Notes: generated from the sequence alone by a model not told the origin. Counted from the first letter of the stretch, positions 1-9,983 are shown. The stretch: DNA of 64,000 nt from Photobacterium obscurum (GCF_026191635.1 NZ_JAKRRW010000011.1:107659-171658); one strand, 5' to 3'. Numbers and translations are program-made.

Positions 1-43
1 ACATGCGCTCCAATTAACTTCATTCTTTCTACCTGTAGCCCTT

Positions 44-102
44 ATACCCAATCCACTAATTATCAGCTCTATGTTTAGATAATTAATGGAATGAGTGTTA
101 AT
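44..102. repeat. Hairpin repeat, copy A (degenerate)
   Basis: An imperfect inverted repeat. The inner arms CACTAATTATC (54-64) and GATAATTAATG (78-88) pair with one mismatch, and the outer end begins ATACCCA. It resembles the better-preserved copy at 40219-40273, which has ATACCAA/TTGGTAT ends and a TTATCTAA/TTAGATAA core. Membership of one family is inferred. Confidence 0.45.
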
Positions 103-279
103 ACTTGGGCGTTATTTTTAAACGTTTTCCACTACAAAATGATCCGACACAGGCCACAGTATCACGGCAAATCTCGGAATTACACTCAATGAAATGTTGT
201 AATTTTACTACATTTGATCGACTCAACTATTTTTTAAAGAATAAAATATAAATGAGATAGCAGTAAATGTAAGGGTTAA

Positions 280-293
280 TTGACCTAGCTCAA
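280..293 (+). promoter_or_regulatory. Upstream FNR-type box of grcA
   Basis: TTGACCTAGCTCAA matches TTGAT-N4-ATCAA at 8 of 10 positions. Its centre (286.5) lies exactly 53 bp upstream of the centre of the perfect box at 333-346. As I recall, E. coli yfiD has FNR sites at -40.5 and -93.5, also 53 bp apart, with the upstream site down-regulating transcription. The shared spacing supports a real site. Confidence 0.7.
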
Positions 294-332
294 AAAAACA
301 GCCCTATCCAATTTAAGGTTTTTTGTTGTTAT

Positions 333-346
333 TTGATCTAAATCAA
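333..346 (+). promoter_or_regulatory. FNR box of grcA (activating position)
   Basis: TTGATCTAAATCAA is a perfect match to the FNR palindrome. Its centre (339.5) lies about 41-43 bp upstream of the start expected from the TATAAT at 371-376, which is the class II activating position. Anaerobic activation of grcA/yfiD by FNR is established in E. coli. Confidence 0.88.
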
Positions 347-370
347 TACCAATTTTACATCGAGCAGGTA

Positions 371-376
371 TATAAT
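371..376 (+). promoter_or_regulatory. grcA -10 element
   Basis: A perfect TATAAT 58 bp upstream of the grcA ATG. No good -35 hexamer is visible, as expected for a class II FNR-activated promoter where FNR covers that position. Confidence 0.75.
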
Positions 377-434
377 ACAGCCAGCTCAATACAAAAATTG
401 AAAAAATTAACTACATCCTTCGGAGGAGTAAGTC

Positions 435-812
435 ATGATCACAGGTATTCAAATCACTAAAGCAGCAAACGACGATCTACTGAATTCTATCTGGCTGCTA
501 GATAACGAAAAAAATGAAGCACGTTGCGTAAGTGCAAAAGCAGGTTTCGAAGCTGATCAAGTTGTCGCTACTTCTGATCTGGGCGAGATCGAGTACCGCG
601 AACTGCCAATCGAAGCACCAGCTAAAATCGAAGGTGGTCAGCACCTGAACGTTAACGTTCTTAAGCGTGAAACGCTGGAAGACGCAGCTAAGCACCCAGA
701 AAAATACCCACAGCTAACAATCCGTGTTTCTGGTTATGCTGTACGTTTCAACTCTCTGACTGTAGAGCAGCAGCGCGACGTTATCGCACGTACCTTTACC
801 AACAGCCTATAA
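435..812 (+). CDS. grcA: Autonomous glycyl radical cofactor GrcA
   Basis: A 125-residue protein of the GrcA/YfiD family. It acts as a spare glycyl-radical domain that rescues pyruvate formate-lyase when the main chain is cleaved at its radical glycine by oxygen. The C-terminus carries the radical motif RVSGYAVRF (about residues 97-105), like the C-terminus of PflB, and the N-terminal part is the short acidic GrcA-specific region. The start is fixed by a strong GGAGGAG ribosome site six bases before ATG. Two FNR boxes and a consensus -10 lie upstream and a terminator follows at once, so it is monocistronic. It is probably activated by pyruvate formate-lyase activase, whose gene is not in this window. 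Confidence 0.96.
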   Translation: MITGIQITKAANDDLLNSIWLLDNEKNEARCVSAKAGFEADQVVATSDLGEIEYRELPIEAPAKIEGGQHLNVNVLKRETLEDAAKHPEKYPQLTIRVSGYAVRFNSLTVEQQRDVIARTFTNSL

Positions 813-840
813 TCACACGCTGTAAAGTAACTGGACTCTA

Positions 841-868
841 AAACGGCATCCCCGATGCCGTTTTTTTT
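841..868 (+). terminator. grcA rho-independent terminator
   Basis: Stem CGGCATC / GATGCCG with loop CCC, flanked by AAA and followed by eight T. Confidence 0.92.
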
Positions 869-988
869 ATTTCTACCAATCCCCTCAGCTCGCAGCTAGA
901 GCACAATTTCCCTTCTTTTGTTTAGCTCATATTCAAACAGCATATGAACCATCCCTGATAGATACCTCTCAATTTTGATTAATATTTA

Positions 989-1000
989 GACATTAATGTC
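989..1000. promoter_or_regulatory. 12-bp palindrome upstream of the symporter
   Basis: GACATTAATGTC is a perfect palindrome in the otherwise featureless 240-bp gap between the grcA terminator and the symporter start. It may be an operator, but no regulator is suggested. Confidence 0.3.
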
Positions 1001-1107
1001 ATAAAGAGCGTACATTAACAGCATTGACTGCCACTCACGCTCAAAAATACGGCAGACAATTTCAACTTACGGAGTCATTCAAAACACATATCTCAGGAGC
1101 CAGCTTA

Positions 1108-2286
1108 ATGAAGTTAATACTAAAACTAATTGCAGGTATTTTGGTCGGTATCCTACTCGGATTTTTTGCCCCCGATGCAATCATTCGAGTTCTACTCACA
1201 GTGAAACTCCTTGGTGGCCAGCTCATCGGGTTCACCATCCCTTTAATCATCCTTTTCTACATCACCAGCGGTATTGCCAGCCTACCGAAAAACTCCGGTT
1301 CGCTACTGGGTAAAACCGTCGCACTATCCTATGGTTCAACGATTATTGCCGGTAGCCTCGCCTTTATCGTCGCCAGCGTCGTCATTGCTGGCCTACCAGA
1401 GCCTACTGCCGCCAGTGCCGATGCTGCCGACAAGCTAACAAGTTATATCTCTCTGGAAATTCCTCCCCTCTTTGGCGTTATGACAGCCTTGGCAACTGCC
1501 TTTTTATTTGGTCTTGGGATCAGCATCACCAATAGCTCGCTACTGAAAAATGTGGCCGAAGAAGGCCGCAGCGTTATCGACCTGTTGCTGGCTAAAGTCA
1601 TCATCCCATTGCTTCCGTTCTACATTGCCGGCGTATTCGCAGAGATGTCCGCGGAAGGCACCGTCTTTACAACGCTAAAAACATTCGGCGTGGTACTGGC
1701 ACTGGCCATTTTCATGCACTGGGTATGGATCATGATCCAGTACACCATCACCGGTTTAGCCGTTGGCCAGTCTCCGGTCAAACTGATTAAGAACATGCTA
1801 CCGGCCTACTTCACTGCGGTTGGAACCATGTCCTCTGCCGCAACCATTCCTGTTACCCTTCGCCAGACTAAAGAGAACGGTGTCGATGAGTCGATTGCCA
1901 ACTTCACCATTCCGTTATGTGCCACCATCCACCTATCTGGCTCAACCATTACCCTGGTCACCTGTTCTACGGCCGTCATGGCGCTGAGTCAGCATATCGC
2001 TATCCCATCGCTATTGGATATGCTGCCATTCATCATGATGCTGGGAATAACAATGATTGCAGCGCCTGGCGCACCGGGTGGTGCGGTTATGGCGGCACTG
2101 GGGCTAATGGCGTCGATGCTGGGATTTGGCGAGGCCGAGCTAGCACTAATGATTGCCCTATATATGGCACAGGACAGCTTCGGAACGGCATGTAATATTA
2201 CCGGGGACGGAGCAATTTCACTGTGGGTAAATAAATTTGCCAGACACACTCCTGAACCGGCCCCCCAAGCGCAACAAGAAGGCTAA
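1108..2286 (+). CDS. Dicarboxylate/amino acid:cation symporter (DAACS family)
   Basis: A roughly 392-residue polytopic inner-membrane protein of the GltP/SstT/TcyP superfamily (sodium:dicarboxylate symporter fold). The first re-entrant hairpin signature appears as TMSSAATIPVT and the TM8 signature as QDSFGTACNITGD. The TM7 NMDGT-type sodium motif is replaced by TIHLSGS. In GltPh the TM8 arginine (R397) that binds the acidic substrate side chain aligns here with Gly, while the preceding Asp is kept, so a neutral or unusual substrate is more likely than glutamate or aspartate. I place the start at ATG 1108, with AGGAG eight bases upstream. A TTG in frame at 1024 would add 28 residues with no ribosome site. 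A terminator follows at 2312-2357. The substrate is unknown. Confidence 0.85.
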   Translation: MKLILKLIAGILVGILLGFFAPDAIIRVLLTVKLLGGQLIGFTIPLIILFYITSGIASLPKNSGSLLGKTVALSYGSTIIAGSLAFIVASVVIAGLPEPTAASADAADKLTSYISLEIPPLFGVMTALATAFLFGLGISITNSSLLKNVAEEGRSVIDLLLAKVIIPLLPFYIAGVFAEMSAEGTVFTTLKTFGVVLALAIFMHWVWIMIQYTITGLAVGQSPVKLIKNMLPAYFTAVGTMSSAATIPVTLRQTKENGVDESIANFTIPLCATIHLSGSTITLVTCSTAVMALSQHIAIPSLLDMLPFIMMLGITMIAAPGAPGGAVMAALGLMASMLGFGEAELALMIALYMAQDSFGTACNITGDGAISLWVNKFARHTPEPAPQAQQEG

Positions 2287-2311
2287 TAGTAACGAGTTAT
2301 ATAGCAGCAAT

Positions 2312-2357
2312 AAAAAAGGTAGCCGGAAAGCAATGACTTCCCCCTGGCTACCTTTTT
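2312..2357. terminator. Bidirectional terminator, symporter / thrC
   Basis: Arms AAAAAAGGTAGCC (2312-2324) and GGCTACCTTTTT (2346-2357) lie between convergent genes and give a U-tract on both strands. Confidence 0.88.
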
Positions 2358-2405
2358 CTCATCTAGGTCCCTTATCTTATTTAATGACCTAGCTTCTGAT
2401 GGCGA

Positions 2406-3692
2406 TTAATCCTGAACGCTACGCAGCACAGCCTTTAGCTGTTCAAAATCATTGTCGCGCTCAAGAGACAACAGCTCCATCGCATTGTGCTTGGCAAGCG
2501 GCGCCGGCAGATCAATGTCCTTGTCCAAGATCTCGTCAACAACCTCTTTGAACTTCGCTGGATGGGCGGTACACAGGAACATCCCCGTCTCACCGTCTTC
2601 AAGCTGCTCAGTCAAGATACGGTAGGCAATCGCACCATGCGGCTCGCACAAATACCCTTCAGCATCCATCTGACGCAACGTTTCTGCCGTTTGCTCATCG
2701 GTCACCGCCCCATAACCAAGCTGATCCAAGCCCCAGCCTTTTAGCTTGCAGAGCTCTTCGATACGCGGCCAGTTATTGGGCTGGCTGACATCCATGGCAT
2801 TGGAAATTGTCGGGACGGTCGGCTCCGGCGCCCATTCACCGTTTTTCAGGTAGCGAGGCACAGTATCGTTGACATTGGTTGCCGCGATAAAGCGCTTCAC
2901 CGGCAGACCCAAAGATTTTGCCAGCAAGCCTGCCGTCAGGTTACCGAAGTTGCCACTCGGAACAGCAATCACCAGCTGCTCGCGCTCAGCCTTTGGCAGC
3001 TGGGCAACAGCTTCAAAGTAGTAGCAGATTTGCGCCATCAGGCGACTGATGTTTATTGAGTTTGCCGAGTTCAGCCCAACCTCCTGACGGAGTGCCTCAT
3101 CGTCAAATGCCTGCTTCACCAGTGCCTGACAGTCGTCAAACGTACCATCTACCGCAACTGTGCTGATATTACCGCCAAGGGTACAGAATAGTTTTTCCTG
3201 CAGCGGGCTGATCTTGCCTTTCGGATACAAGATCACCACCTTGATGTTATCCATACCATAGAAGGCGTGGGCTACAGCAGCACCGGTATCACCCGATGTC
3301 GCAGTCAGAATTGTAATCTTGCCGTCGCTGTCGGTTACCGCAGCCAGTGACTGCGCCATAAAACGGCCACCAAAATCTTTAAATGCCAGTGTTGGACCGT
3401 GGAAAAGCTCCAGTGCATATACACCGTCCTTCACCTTCGCAACAGGAGCCGGGAACTTAAACGCGTTGTCCACCATTTGGTTAACGGTTTCAGCGGCAAG
3501 CTCTTCACCAATAAATGCCGAGAGAATCTTGGTGCTGCGACCGACAAAGTCCATCTCTAGCAGGGCATCAACATCCCCCAGCTCAGGTAACTCCGATGGG
3601 AAAAATAACCCCTGGTTGCGACCTAAGCCCTGACGAACGGCCTGACCAAACGAAACCTGCTCTTGATGTTCTTTTAAGTTATACAACTTCAT
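2406..3692 (-). CDS. thrC: Threonine synthase
   Basis: A 428-residue PLP enzyme that converts O-phosphohomoserine to threonine, the last step of the pathway. The PLP lysine sits in LAFKDFGGRFM (about residue 108). The phosphate-binding loops SGDTGAAVAHAF and VPSGNFGN are clear, and length and N-terminus match the E. coli-type enzyme. It is the last gene of thrLABC, three bases after thrB, and is followed by the shared terminator at 2312-2357, so it should be controlled by the thrL attenuator upstream of thrA. Confidence 0.97.
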   Translation of the reverse strand: MKLYNLKEHQEQVSFGQAVRQGLGRNQGLFFPSELPELGDVDALLEMDFVGRSTKILSAFIGEELAAETVNQMVDNAFKFPAPVAKVKDGVYALELFHGPTLAFKDFGGRFMAQSLAAVTDSDGKITILTATSGDTGAAVAHAFYGMDNIKVVILYPKGKISPLQEKLFCTLGGNISTVAVDGTFDDCQALVKQAFDDEALRQEVGLNSANSINISRLMAQICYYFEAVAQLPKAEREQLVIAVPSGNFGNLTAGLLAKSLGLPVKRFIAATNVNDTVPRYLKNGEWAPEPTVPTISNAMDVSQPNNWPRIEELCKLKGWGLDQLGYGAVTDEQTAETLRQMDAEGYLCEPHGAIAYRILTEQLEDGETGMFLCTAHPAKFKEVVDEILDKDIDLPAPLAKHNAMELLSLERDNDFEQLKAVLRSVQD

Positions 3693-3695
3693 AGT

Positions 3696-4652
3696 TTATA
3701 GCTCACTTCCTGTTACTTTTGATCCCTGCTCGTCAAGACGACAAACGTGGACGAATCCTTCATCATTCTGAACATAATGCTCTTCAAGCCAACGTGCAAT
3801 ACGTTTGGCCACTTCAATATCATTACAGACACTGAACATGGTCGGCCCCGAACCAGATATGCCGCTAGCCAGCGCCCCAGCTTCCAGTGCATATTGCCGC
3901 GCTTCGGCAAAACCGGGGAGTAACCTTTCACGGTACGGCTCAGCCACCACATCTTTAATCATTTTAGCGGCCAGCTCGGATTGTTGTGAATGACAGGCAT
4001 GGATGAAGCCCCCAAGATACCGACCGTGGGCAATCACATCCTGACGACGGTACTGAGAAGGTAAAATCGCACGCGCCTCGGCCGTCGGCACCTTAATCCC
4101 CGGATAGGCCATTACCCAATACCACTCATCAAAGCAAGGTACCGACTGGCTGATGATACCCAGCTCCTCCACCATAAACTGCAGCCCGCCCAAATAACAC
4201 GGTGCGACATTGTCGTAATGCAGGCTGCCAGAGATCTCGGCTTCCATCTCCCCCATCAGGGACAGCAATTCAGTCTCGTCCAGCGGCATATCATGATAGC
4301 GGTTCAATGCATCCAGTGCCGCGACAATCGAGCAGGCACTCGAACCCAGTCCCGAGCCAATCGGCATATTTTTCTCTAGGGTCATCGCGACTGGCTTTAG
4401 CTCCAGCCCTTTCTTGTCCAACTCGCGGCCGAATACCTGCCAGCAGCGATAGACAATATTCTCTTCGGCCACCTGAGGTAGCTTGGCAACAAAATTGCCC
4501 ACACATGCCAATGAAAATGGCTGCTTGCCCACGGCAACTTTTACCCGATCCCCCAATAGCGAACCATCAATAGGAGATACCGCGCCCCCCAGCACGTCGA
4601 ACCCTACACTTACATTGCCAATCGATGCTGGCGCATAAACTACTACACTCAT
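3696..4652 (-). CDS. thrB: Homoserine kinase
   Basis: A 318-residue GHMP-family kinase that phosphorylates homoserine with ATP. The GHMP ATP-binding loop is [17 protein letters not shown] (about residues 95-111), and a C-terminal glycine-rich [13 protein letters not shown] motif is present. It lies one base after thrA and three bases before thrC, so translation of the three genes is probably coupled. Product and length are typical of gammaproteobacterial ThrB. Confidence 0.97.
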   Translation of the reverse strand: MSVVVYAPASIGNVSVGFDVLGGAVSPIDGSLLGDRVKVAVGKQPFSLACVGNFVAKLPQVAEENIVYRCWQVFGRELDKKGLELKPVAMTLEKNMPIGSGLGSSACSIVAALDALNRYHDMPLDETELLSLMGEMEAEISGSLHYDNVAPCYLGGLQFMVEELGIISQSVPCFDEWYWVMAYPGIKVPTAEARAILPSQYRRQDVIAHGRYLGGFIHACHSQQSELAAKMIKDVVAEPYRERLLPGFAEARQYALEAGALASGISGSGPTMFSVCNDIEVAKRIARWLEEHYVQNDEGFVHVCRLDEQGSKVTGSEL

Positions 4653-4653
4653 T

Positions 4654-7113
4654 TTATACTCCCAGTTTCCAACCTAATGTACGCATCAGATCAGCAAATA
4701 CACCTGCTGCCGTCACTTCAGTACCGGCACCGTAGCCACGCAACACCAGAGGGATAGGTTGATAGTATCGGCTATAGAATGCCAGGGCATTTTCACCGTC
4801 TTTAATTTTGAACATCGGGTCATCGGGGTTCACGGCAGCGATCTTCACCGCGCACTTGCCATTATCGATCTCACCGACATAACGCAGCACTTTATCTTCT
4901 TTGGCGGCTTGCGCTGATAGCTGCTTGAAGTACTCATCCGCCTCAGGCAGACGCGCCATGAACTCATCCGCAGAACCATCAGCATCAAAGCCTGGCGGCA
5001 AGGCTTGTTCGACGACCACATCGTCTAACTCCAGTGCCAGACCAGCTTCACGAGCCAAGATCAATAGCTTTCGCGCCACATCCATTCCTGACAGATCATC
5101 TCGCGGATCCGGTTCAGTAAAGCCATTATTACGGGCGATGGTGGTCGCCTCGCTAAAGCTCATACCTTCATCAAGCTTACCGAAAATATACGACAGCGAG
5201 CCAGACAAGATTCCGGAGAAGCGCTCCAGCTCATCACCGGCCGCCATTAGGTTCTGCAGGTTTTCGATAACCGGCAGGCCGGCACCGACCGTGGTGTCAT
5301 ACATAAACTTACGACGAGTAGAGCGTGCTGCCTGTCGTAGCTGCTGGTAATACGCCATGCTCGCAGTATTGGCTTTCTTGTTCGGGGTGATCACATGGAA
5401 ACCGGCAGCCAGATAATCGGCATATTGCTCGGCAATCCCCTGATCGGAGGTACAGTCAATGATCACCGGGTTGATAATATGATTCCGCCGGACCAGCTGG
5501 ATCATTCTGGCCAGCGTCAGTGGCTCGCTTGCCTGCCCCATCAGATCGCGCCAGTTTTCCAGCGGCAGGCCATTGCTATCAAGCAGCAGGCCTTTACTGT
5601 TAGCCAGGCCACATACCCGGATCACGATGCCGTTCTCGGCCAATTTTTCTTGCTGGCGACGTACCTGATCAACCAGCTCGGCACCAACCCCGCCGACCCC
5701 GATCACAAACACATCCAGGAAGTGTTTACTGTTAAACAGGTTCTCGTGACAAGCTTTGACCGCTTCGGATACTTTAGCCACCGGAATAACTGCAGAAATT
5801 GCCCGCTCGGACGATCCCTGGGCAATCGCAATAACATTTACGTCAACTTCCGCCAGCGAGGTAAAGAAACGGGATGCCACTCCGCGAGAGGTACGCATAC
5901 CGTCACCGACCAATGTCACAATGGCTGAGTTATCAAGGAACTCTACCGGCTCTAACAGACCTTCTTTCAGCTCTAGCTCAAAGTTGTTCTGCAACGCCTG
6001 CTGCGCTAGCTGCTTGTCTTCACTTTCAATACAGAAGCTGATGCTGTATTCCGACGAAGACTGAGTGATCAGCACAATCGATACCCCGGCAGCCGACATT
6101 GCACCAAACACTCGCGCGGCCATGCCAACCATCCCCTTCATCCCCGGGCCTGATACGTTGACCATAGTGAGCTCTTTCAGTGTGGTGATCCCTTTGATAT
6201 CCAGCTTGTCCTCGCCGGTATCCAGACCGATCAGCGTACCGGCACCTTGCGGGTTAAAGCTATTTTTTATCAGGCAGGGAATATGGAACTGGGCAATCGG
6301 GGCGATGGTTTTCGGATGTAGTACCGAGGCACCAAAATACGACAGCTCCATCGCTTCCTGGTAACTAAGAGACTTCAGCAAGCGGGCATCGGGAACCAAG
6401 CGAGGATCACAGCTGTATACTCCGTCCACATCGGTCCAAATTTCACAACACTCAGCCCGCAGGCATGCTGCTAATACCGCAGCCGAATAATCGGAGCCAT
6501 TACGGCCAAGGGTAACCAGCTCGCCTTTTTCGTTCCCGGCAGTAAAGCCCGGCATAATATGGACATGCCCCTCGGCAAGCGGATCCTGCTTAAAGTTCAG
6601 GGTCGAGGCTTCGATATCGACATGGGCCTCAAGAAAATCCCCATGTGCCAGCAGCCGCTCGACAGGATCAATCAAACTAGCAGGCTGGCCTTTGGCCTCC
6701 AGCATGGCTTTCATTGCCACGATGGATAGACGCTCCCCCTTGCTAATCACTTTGGCATACACATTATCAGGGCATAGGCCGAGTAGCTTCATACCATGGA
6801 CATATTGTTTCAGCTGGCCTAACGAACTGGCCAACTTGGCATCTAGTAAGGCTTTATCAAACTTAGGTTCGAGCGCCTTCAGGCCTTCAAACAGCTCATT
6901 GAACACCTTTTCCAGATCTGCCAACTGTAGCTCTGATTCACCGGTCTTAACGGTGCTGTCAATCACCGAGACTAACTTATTGGTCACTTTGCCCGGTGCG
7001 GACAGCACCACGGAGACTTCGCCCTGCTGGGCGTTATTAGCAATGATATCCGCAGCCCGCGAAAAACGGTCGGCATCTGCCAATGATGAACCGCCAAACT
7101 TTAATACACGCAT
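4654..7113 (-). CDS. thrA: Bifunctional aspartokinase I / homoserine dehydrogenase I
   Basis: An 819-residue fusion enzyme catalysing the first and third steps of the aspartate pathway to threonine. The aspartokinase domain (about 1-290) starts [17 protein letters not shown] with the KFGGSS motif. ACT regulatory domains follow (about 315-460). The homoserine dehydrogenase part has a Rossmann motif [15 protein letters not shown] near residue 467 and the catalytic region with [16 protein letters not shown] and TPNKKANT. Length matches E. coli ThrA (820). The ATG is preceded by GGGAG/AGGGA. As in E. coli it is expected to be feedback-inhibited by threonine. Upstream lie the thrL leader peptide and attenuator. 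Confidence 0.97.
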   Translation of the reverse strand: MRVLKFGGSSLADADRFSRAADIIANNAQQGEVSVVLSAPGKVTNKLVSVIDSTVKTGESELQLADLEKVFNELFEGLKALEPKFDKALLDAKLASSLGQLKQYVHGMKLLGLCPDNVYAKVISKGERLSIVAMKAMLEAKGQPASLIDPVERLLAHGDFLEAHVDIEASTLNFKQDPLAEGHVHIMPGFTAGNEKGELVTLGRNGSDYSAAVLAACLRAECCEIWTDVDGVYSCDPRLVPDARLLKSLSYQEAMELSYFGASVLHPKTIAPIAQFHIPCLIKNSFNPQGAGTLIGLDTGEDKLDIKGITTLKELTMVNVSGPGMKGMVGMAARVFGAMSAAGVSIVLITQSSSEYSISFCIESEDKQLAQQALQNNFELELKEGLLEPVEFLDNSAIVTLVGDGMRTSRGVASRFFTSLAEVDVNVIAIAQGSSERAISAVIPVAKVSEAVKACHENLFNSKHFLDVFVIGVGGVGAELVDQVRRQQEKLAENGIVIRVCGLANSKGLLLDSNGLPLENWRDLMGQASEPLTLARMIQLVRRNHIINPVIIDCTSDQGIAEQYADYLAAGFHVITPNKKANTASMAYYQQLRQAARSTRRKFMYDTTVGAGLPVIENLQNLMAAGDELERFSGILSGSLSYIFGKLDEGMSFSEATTIARNNGFTEPDPRDDLSGMDVARKLLILAREAGLALELDDVVVEQALPPGFDADGSADEFMARLPEADEYFKQLSAQAAKEDKVLRYVGEIDNGKCAVKIAAVNPDDPMFKIKDGENALAFYSRYYQPIPLVLRGYGAGTEVTAAGVFADLMRTLGWKLGV

Positions 7114-7203
7114 TCCCTACTCCCGACTTCCTTCATTCACTGACTACCGAACTGCATAAGTAGCGCTGGTGTAAGTAAACTTATTCGATAAATAAATGGT
7201 TAA

Positions 7204-7238
7204 AAAAAAGCCCGCACCTTTTGAGTGCGGGCTTTTTT
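7204..7238 (-). terminator. thr operon attenuator
   Basis: A perfect 8-bp stem, GCCCGCAC / GTGCGGGC (7210-7217 and 7225-7232), with a seven-base loop. On the minus strand a run of eight T follows. It lies 18 bp after the stop of the threonine/isoleucine-rich leader peptide and about 90 bp before thrA, as expected of a classical transcription attenuator. No competing antiterminator was modelled. Confidence 0.9.
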
Positions 7239-7255
7239 CTCAATTCTTATGCGTA

Positions 7256-7324
7256 TCAGCCCGCCCCAACACGCATAGTGCCGGTAATAATAATGGTGGT
7301 GGTAATGCTGATCGCTTTAAACAT
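7256..7324 (-). CDS. thrL: thr operon leader peptide
   Basis: A 22-codon reading frame that begins MFKAISITTTIIITG and ends TMRVGAG. Five of its 22 codons are Thr and five are Ile, the two amino acids that control E. coli thr attenuation (E. coli ThrL is 21 residues with a similar Thr/Ile run). Translation stops just before the attenuator hairpin. With scarce charged tRNA-Thr or tRNA-Ile, ribosome stalling should prevent terminator formation and allow thrABC transcription. The ribosome site (AAGACGAC) is weak. The peptide itself has no expected function. Confidence 0.88.
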   Translation of the reverse strand: MFKAISITTTIIITGTMRVGAG

Positions 7325-7365
7325 AACTGTCGTCTTAAACTTCGCCAATATTCTGTATTACTTAA

Positions 7366-7394
7366 CGTTTACCTGAATACATAAGCGGAGTCAA
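7366..7394 (-). promoter_or_regulatory. Candidate thr operon promoter
   Basis: Minus-strand TTGACT (7389-7394) and TAAACG (7366-7371) are separated by 17 bp. The start would be about 35 bases before thrL. The -35 is good and the -10 poor, so this is tentative. Confidence 0.4.
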
Positions 7395-7601
7395 CCATGT
7401 TTTTTGCTTTTCCTGCCTAAGCTGCTATCAATTCGGAGATAAATTACACGGCGCCATCATGCCAAAAGGGAATAAAAACAGACTATAGATTGAAGTTATT
7501 CGCACTGCGTTGCATAGTAGTGCTATTAATGAATAATAAATAACCAATTATAAGATTTAAGACTGGCAAAACTGTCTACTCTTAGTTCGGAGGGATCCCG
7601 A

Positions 7602-9317
7602 ATGGCAGCAGTAATGGAACAGCTCGTAGCCCACACAATATTACAAGGTTTTGACGCTATGTATGGTCGATTCCTGGATGTCACGGCCGGTGCACAGGAG
7701 CGGTTTGAAAGCCAAAATTGGCCTACGGTACATCAAGCACTCAAAAAACGCATTAGCTTCTATGATCACCATGTTGATCTGGTTACCAACCAGATCCAGA
7801 TAATGCTGGGGGAGCGTTACGCCAATCGTACTTTTCTCACGGCGGTCAAATCGGCCTATGAAGATCTGCTGCTGGACTATCCCCGCTATGAGATAGCAGA
7901 GAGTTTTTTCAATTCAGTCTACTGCCGGATCTTCGAGCACCGCAATATCAACCGGGACAAATTATTTGTTCACAGCTCACAGGAAGGCCGGATCCCGACC
8001 TATCCCACCGCTCTCACCCGTACCTATAACGCGGGTAGCAGCTTGAAAAGCTTGCTGGAAAGAATGCTGGATGATGCCCCGTTTACCGTAGACTGGGAGG
8101 ACAAAAACCGGGATATTGACCTCATCGTTCAGCGGTTGCAAAACGAACTGGGCAACGAACTGGAACCCAGCCCAGTGATAGAACTGATCCGCGAACCCTT
8201 CTACCGCAACAAAGCGGCTTACCTCATTGGCCGCATCAACCTCAAGAATAACCGTAACGCTCCGCTGGTATTACCGGTGCTCACTAACAGCAACAAGCAA
8301 CTCTATATCGATGCCTGTCTCTGCCATGTCGATAATGCCAGTATTATTTTTGGCTTTGCCCGCTCTTATTTCATGGTATATGCCCCGGCTCCCGCTGCGT
8401 TGGTACGCTTCCTCGCCGAGATCATGCCCAACAAAACCAACGCGGAGCTTTATACCGCCATCGGCTGCCAGAAACACGGCAAAACAGAGCTGTACCGCGA
8501 GTTCCTGCATCACCTGGAAAACTCGGACGACCAGTTTATATCTGCCCCGGGGATCAAAGGGATGGTGATGTCGGTATTTACCCTTCCTTCTTATGATTTT
8601 GTGTTCAAAATCATCAAAGACAAGTTTGCTCCGCAAAAAGCAATCAGCCATGCCACCGTTCGCGAGAAGTACAAGCTGGTAAAAGAGCATGATCGGGTGG
8701 GAAGAATGGCCGATACCCAGGAATACCGCAACTTTACCTTCGAGCGACACCGCTTCAGTGAGGAACTGCTCGAAGAATTGCTGGAGGTGGCGCCCTCGAA
8801 CATTTCGGTCGCAGGCGATCAGATCATCATCAAGCACCTGTATACCGAGCGGCGGATGATCCCGTTCAATATTTATATCGAGCAGGCCGACGAACAAGAT
8901 CTTCGCCATGCCGTTGACGAATATGGTAAAGCCATCAAGCAACTGGCAGCCGCCAATATTTTCCCTGGTGACATGCTGTTTAAAAACTTCGGCGTCACTC
9001 GGCACAAGCGGGTCGTATTCTATGACTATGATGAAATCAGCTATATGACCGAAATGAATTTCCGCAAGATCCCGCCGCCCCGCTACCCGGAAGATGAAAT
9101 GGCGGCGGAGCCCTGGTATAGCGTCGGGATCAATGACGTGTTCCCTGAGGAGTTTCGTACCTTCCTGCTGATCAATCCGACCGTCAGGGCATTGTTCAAT
9201 GAGCTACATAGTGATCTTTTTGAGGCCAGTTACTGGCAACAGTTACAACAAAATATTATCAATGGGCAGTACGAAGACGTCTACCCCTACCAGAACAAAC
9301 ACCGGCTACGTAAGTAG
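7602..9317 (+). CDS. aceK: Isocitrate dehydrogenase kinase/phosphatase
   Basis: A 571-residue cytosolic bifunctional enzyme that phosphorylates isocitrate dehydrogenase to divert carbon into the glyoxylate shunt, and reverses this. The N-terminus ([19 protein letters not shown]) and core are clear AceK. The nucleotide-binding segment [18 protein letters not shown] runs into [13 protein letters not shown] (catalytic-site lysine), and the metal-binding region has VVFYDYDEI. The start is set by CGGAGGG seven bases before ATG. In E. coli aceK is the third gene of aceBAK; here no malate synthase or isocitrate lyase gene is near and aceK stands alone after the divergent thr operon. No clear terminator follows. 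Confidence 0.97.
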   Translation: MAAVMEQLVAHTILQGFDAMYGRFLDVTAGAQERFESQNWPTVHQALKKRISFYDHHVDLVTNQIQIMLGERYANRTFLTAVKSAYEDLLLDYPRYEIAESFFNSVYCRIFEHRNINRDKLFVHSSQEGRIPTYPTALTRTYNAGSSLKSLLERMLDDAPFTVDWEDKNRDIDLIVQRLQNELGNELEPSPVIELIREPFYRNKAAYLIGRINLKNNRNAPLVLPVLTNSNKQLYIDACLCHVDNASIIFGFARSYFMVYAPAPAALVRFLAEIMPNKTNAELYTAIGCQKHGKTELYREFLHHLENSDDQFISAPGIKGMVMSVFTLPSYDFVFKIIKDKFAPQKAISHATVREKYKLVKEHDRVGRMADTQEYRNFTFERHRFSEELLEELLEVAPSNISVAGDQIIIKHLYTERRMIPFNIYIEQADEQDLRHAVDEYGKAIKQLAAANIFPGDMLFKNFGVTRHKRVVFYDYDEISYMTEMNFRKIPPPRYPEDEMAAEPWYSVGINDVFPEEFRTFLLINPTVRALFNELHSDLFEASYWQQLQQNIINGQYEDVYPYQNKHRLRK

Positions 9318-9497
9318 CCTTGTTCTTGGATCGATACCCGAAATTGGACAAGGTTTGATGTCAAATATCTCATTCAGTTATATTTGGCATGTCAATGATG
9401 ATAAATCTGTCCTATTATTAAAAACGCTGACCAAAAATCAGACAGCAACGACAGATAAATGATTAAACAATAACAATGCAACAGGGAAGGTGGCGCA

Positions 9498-9962
9498 ATG
9501 AAAAAATTGCTGATCACGATTGCCCTGCTGGTAGTGGCTTTACCAACAACAGCAGCAGAAAAAGGATTGTTTGACCTGATCGGCAGTGATAACCCACCCT
9601 CGTCCGGCTGGTTTATGTCTTCTCAATCCAAAAGCGCCGAACAATTCGATGTCTGGCAAATTGATAGCGGTTACGCCTATGCTCTGAATGACAACACCGA
9701 GCTTTACCTAAGTACCCGCTTGAAATCCGGTAATGACTCTCAAGCAGCCAGTCGGGGACTGTTATCCGGGGTAAAATACAGCCTGTCACCGAAGCTCAGC
9801 CTACAAAGCGCCTTAACCTCAGAAACACTTGAGCAAGAGACTATAATGGGTGTCGAAGTATCAAGTCAGTATGAAGTTACGGAGCGAGTAAACCTGCATG
9901 CCACCGTTGACTACGAGGCCCTAGAGCAGATCTATCAATTAGGAATTGGGTTCCGTTTCTAA
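9498..9962 (+). CDS. Small exported protein, putative outer-membrane beta-barrel
   Basis: A 154-residue protein of unknown function. The N-terminus is a signal peptide (MKKLLITIALLVVALPTTAA, probable cleavage after Ala-Ala near residue 20). The mature part shows alternating polar/hydrophobic stretches such as YAYALNDNTELYLSTRLK, then VKYSLSPKLSLQSALT and VNLHATVDYEALEQIYQLG, and ends in IGFRF. A C-terminal Phe after alternating residues is typical of outer-membrane barrels recognised by BamA. At about 134 mature residues a small (roughly 8-strand) barrel would fit. RBS AAGG is visible. It is separate from aceK by 180 bp. I do not recognise the family. Confidence 0.7.
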   Translation: MKKLLITIALLVVALPTTAAEKGLFDLIGSDNPPSSGWFMSSQSKSAEQFDVWQIDSGYAYALNDNTELYLSTRLKSGNDSQAASRGLLSGVKYSLSPKLSLQSALTSETLEQETIMGVEVSSQYEVTERVNLHATVDYEALEQIYQLGIGFRF

Positions 9963-9983
9963 TACGGCATGAGTCTTTAAACT

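Larger units (their letters stand above)
1..434. other. Intergenic region upstream of grcA
   Basis: AT-rich sequence with no convincing ORF. It holds a degenerate hairpin repeat at 44-102, two FNR-type boxes (280-293 and 333-346), a consensus -10 at 371-376 and the grcA ribosome binding site at 422-428. The stretch GTTAATTGA overlapping the upstream FNR box resembles an ArcA-P half site, but this is weak. Confidence 0.7.

Noticed and set aside
1024..1107. TTG-initiated extension of the symporter
   Set aside because: No ribosome site, and the 28 extra residues are polar and unlike the family; ATG 1108 has AGGAG at the right distance.
8271..9005. 244-codon minus-strand open frame
   Set aside because: Lies wholly inside aceK in antisense; aceK is a clear conserved gene and the antisense translation resembles nothing.
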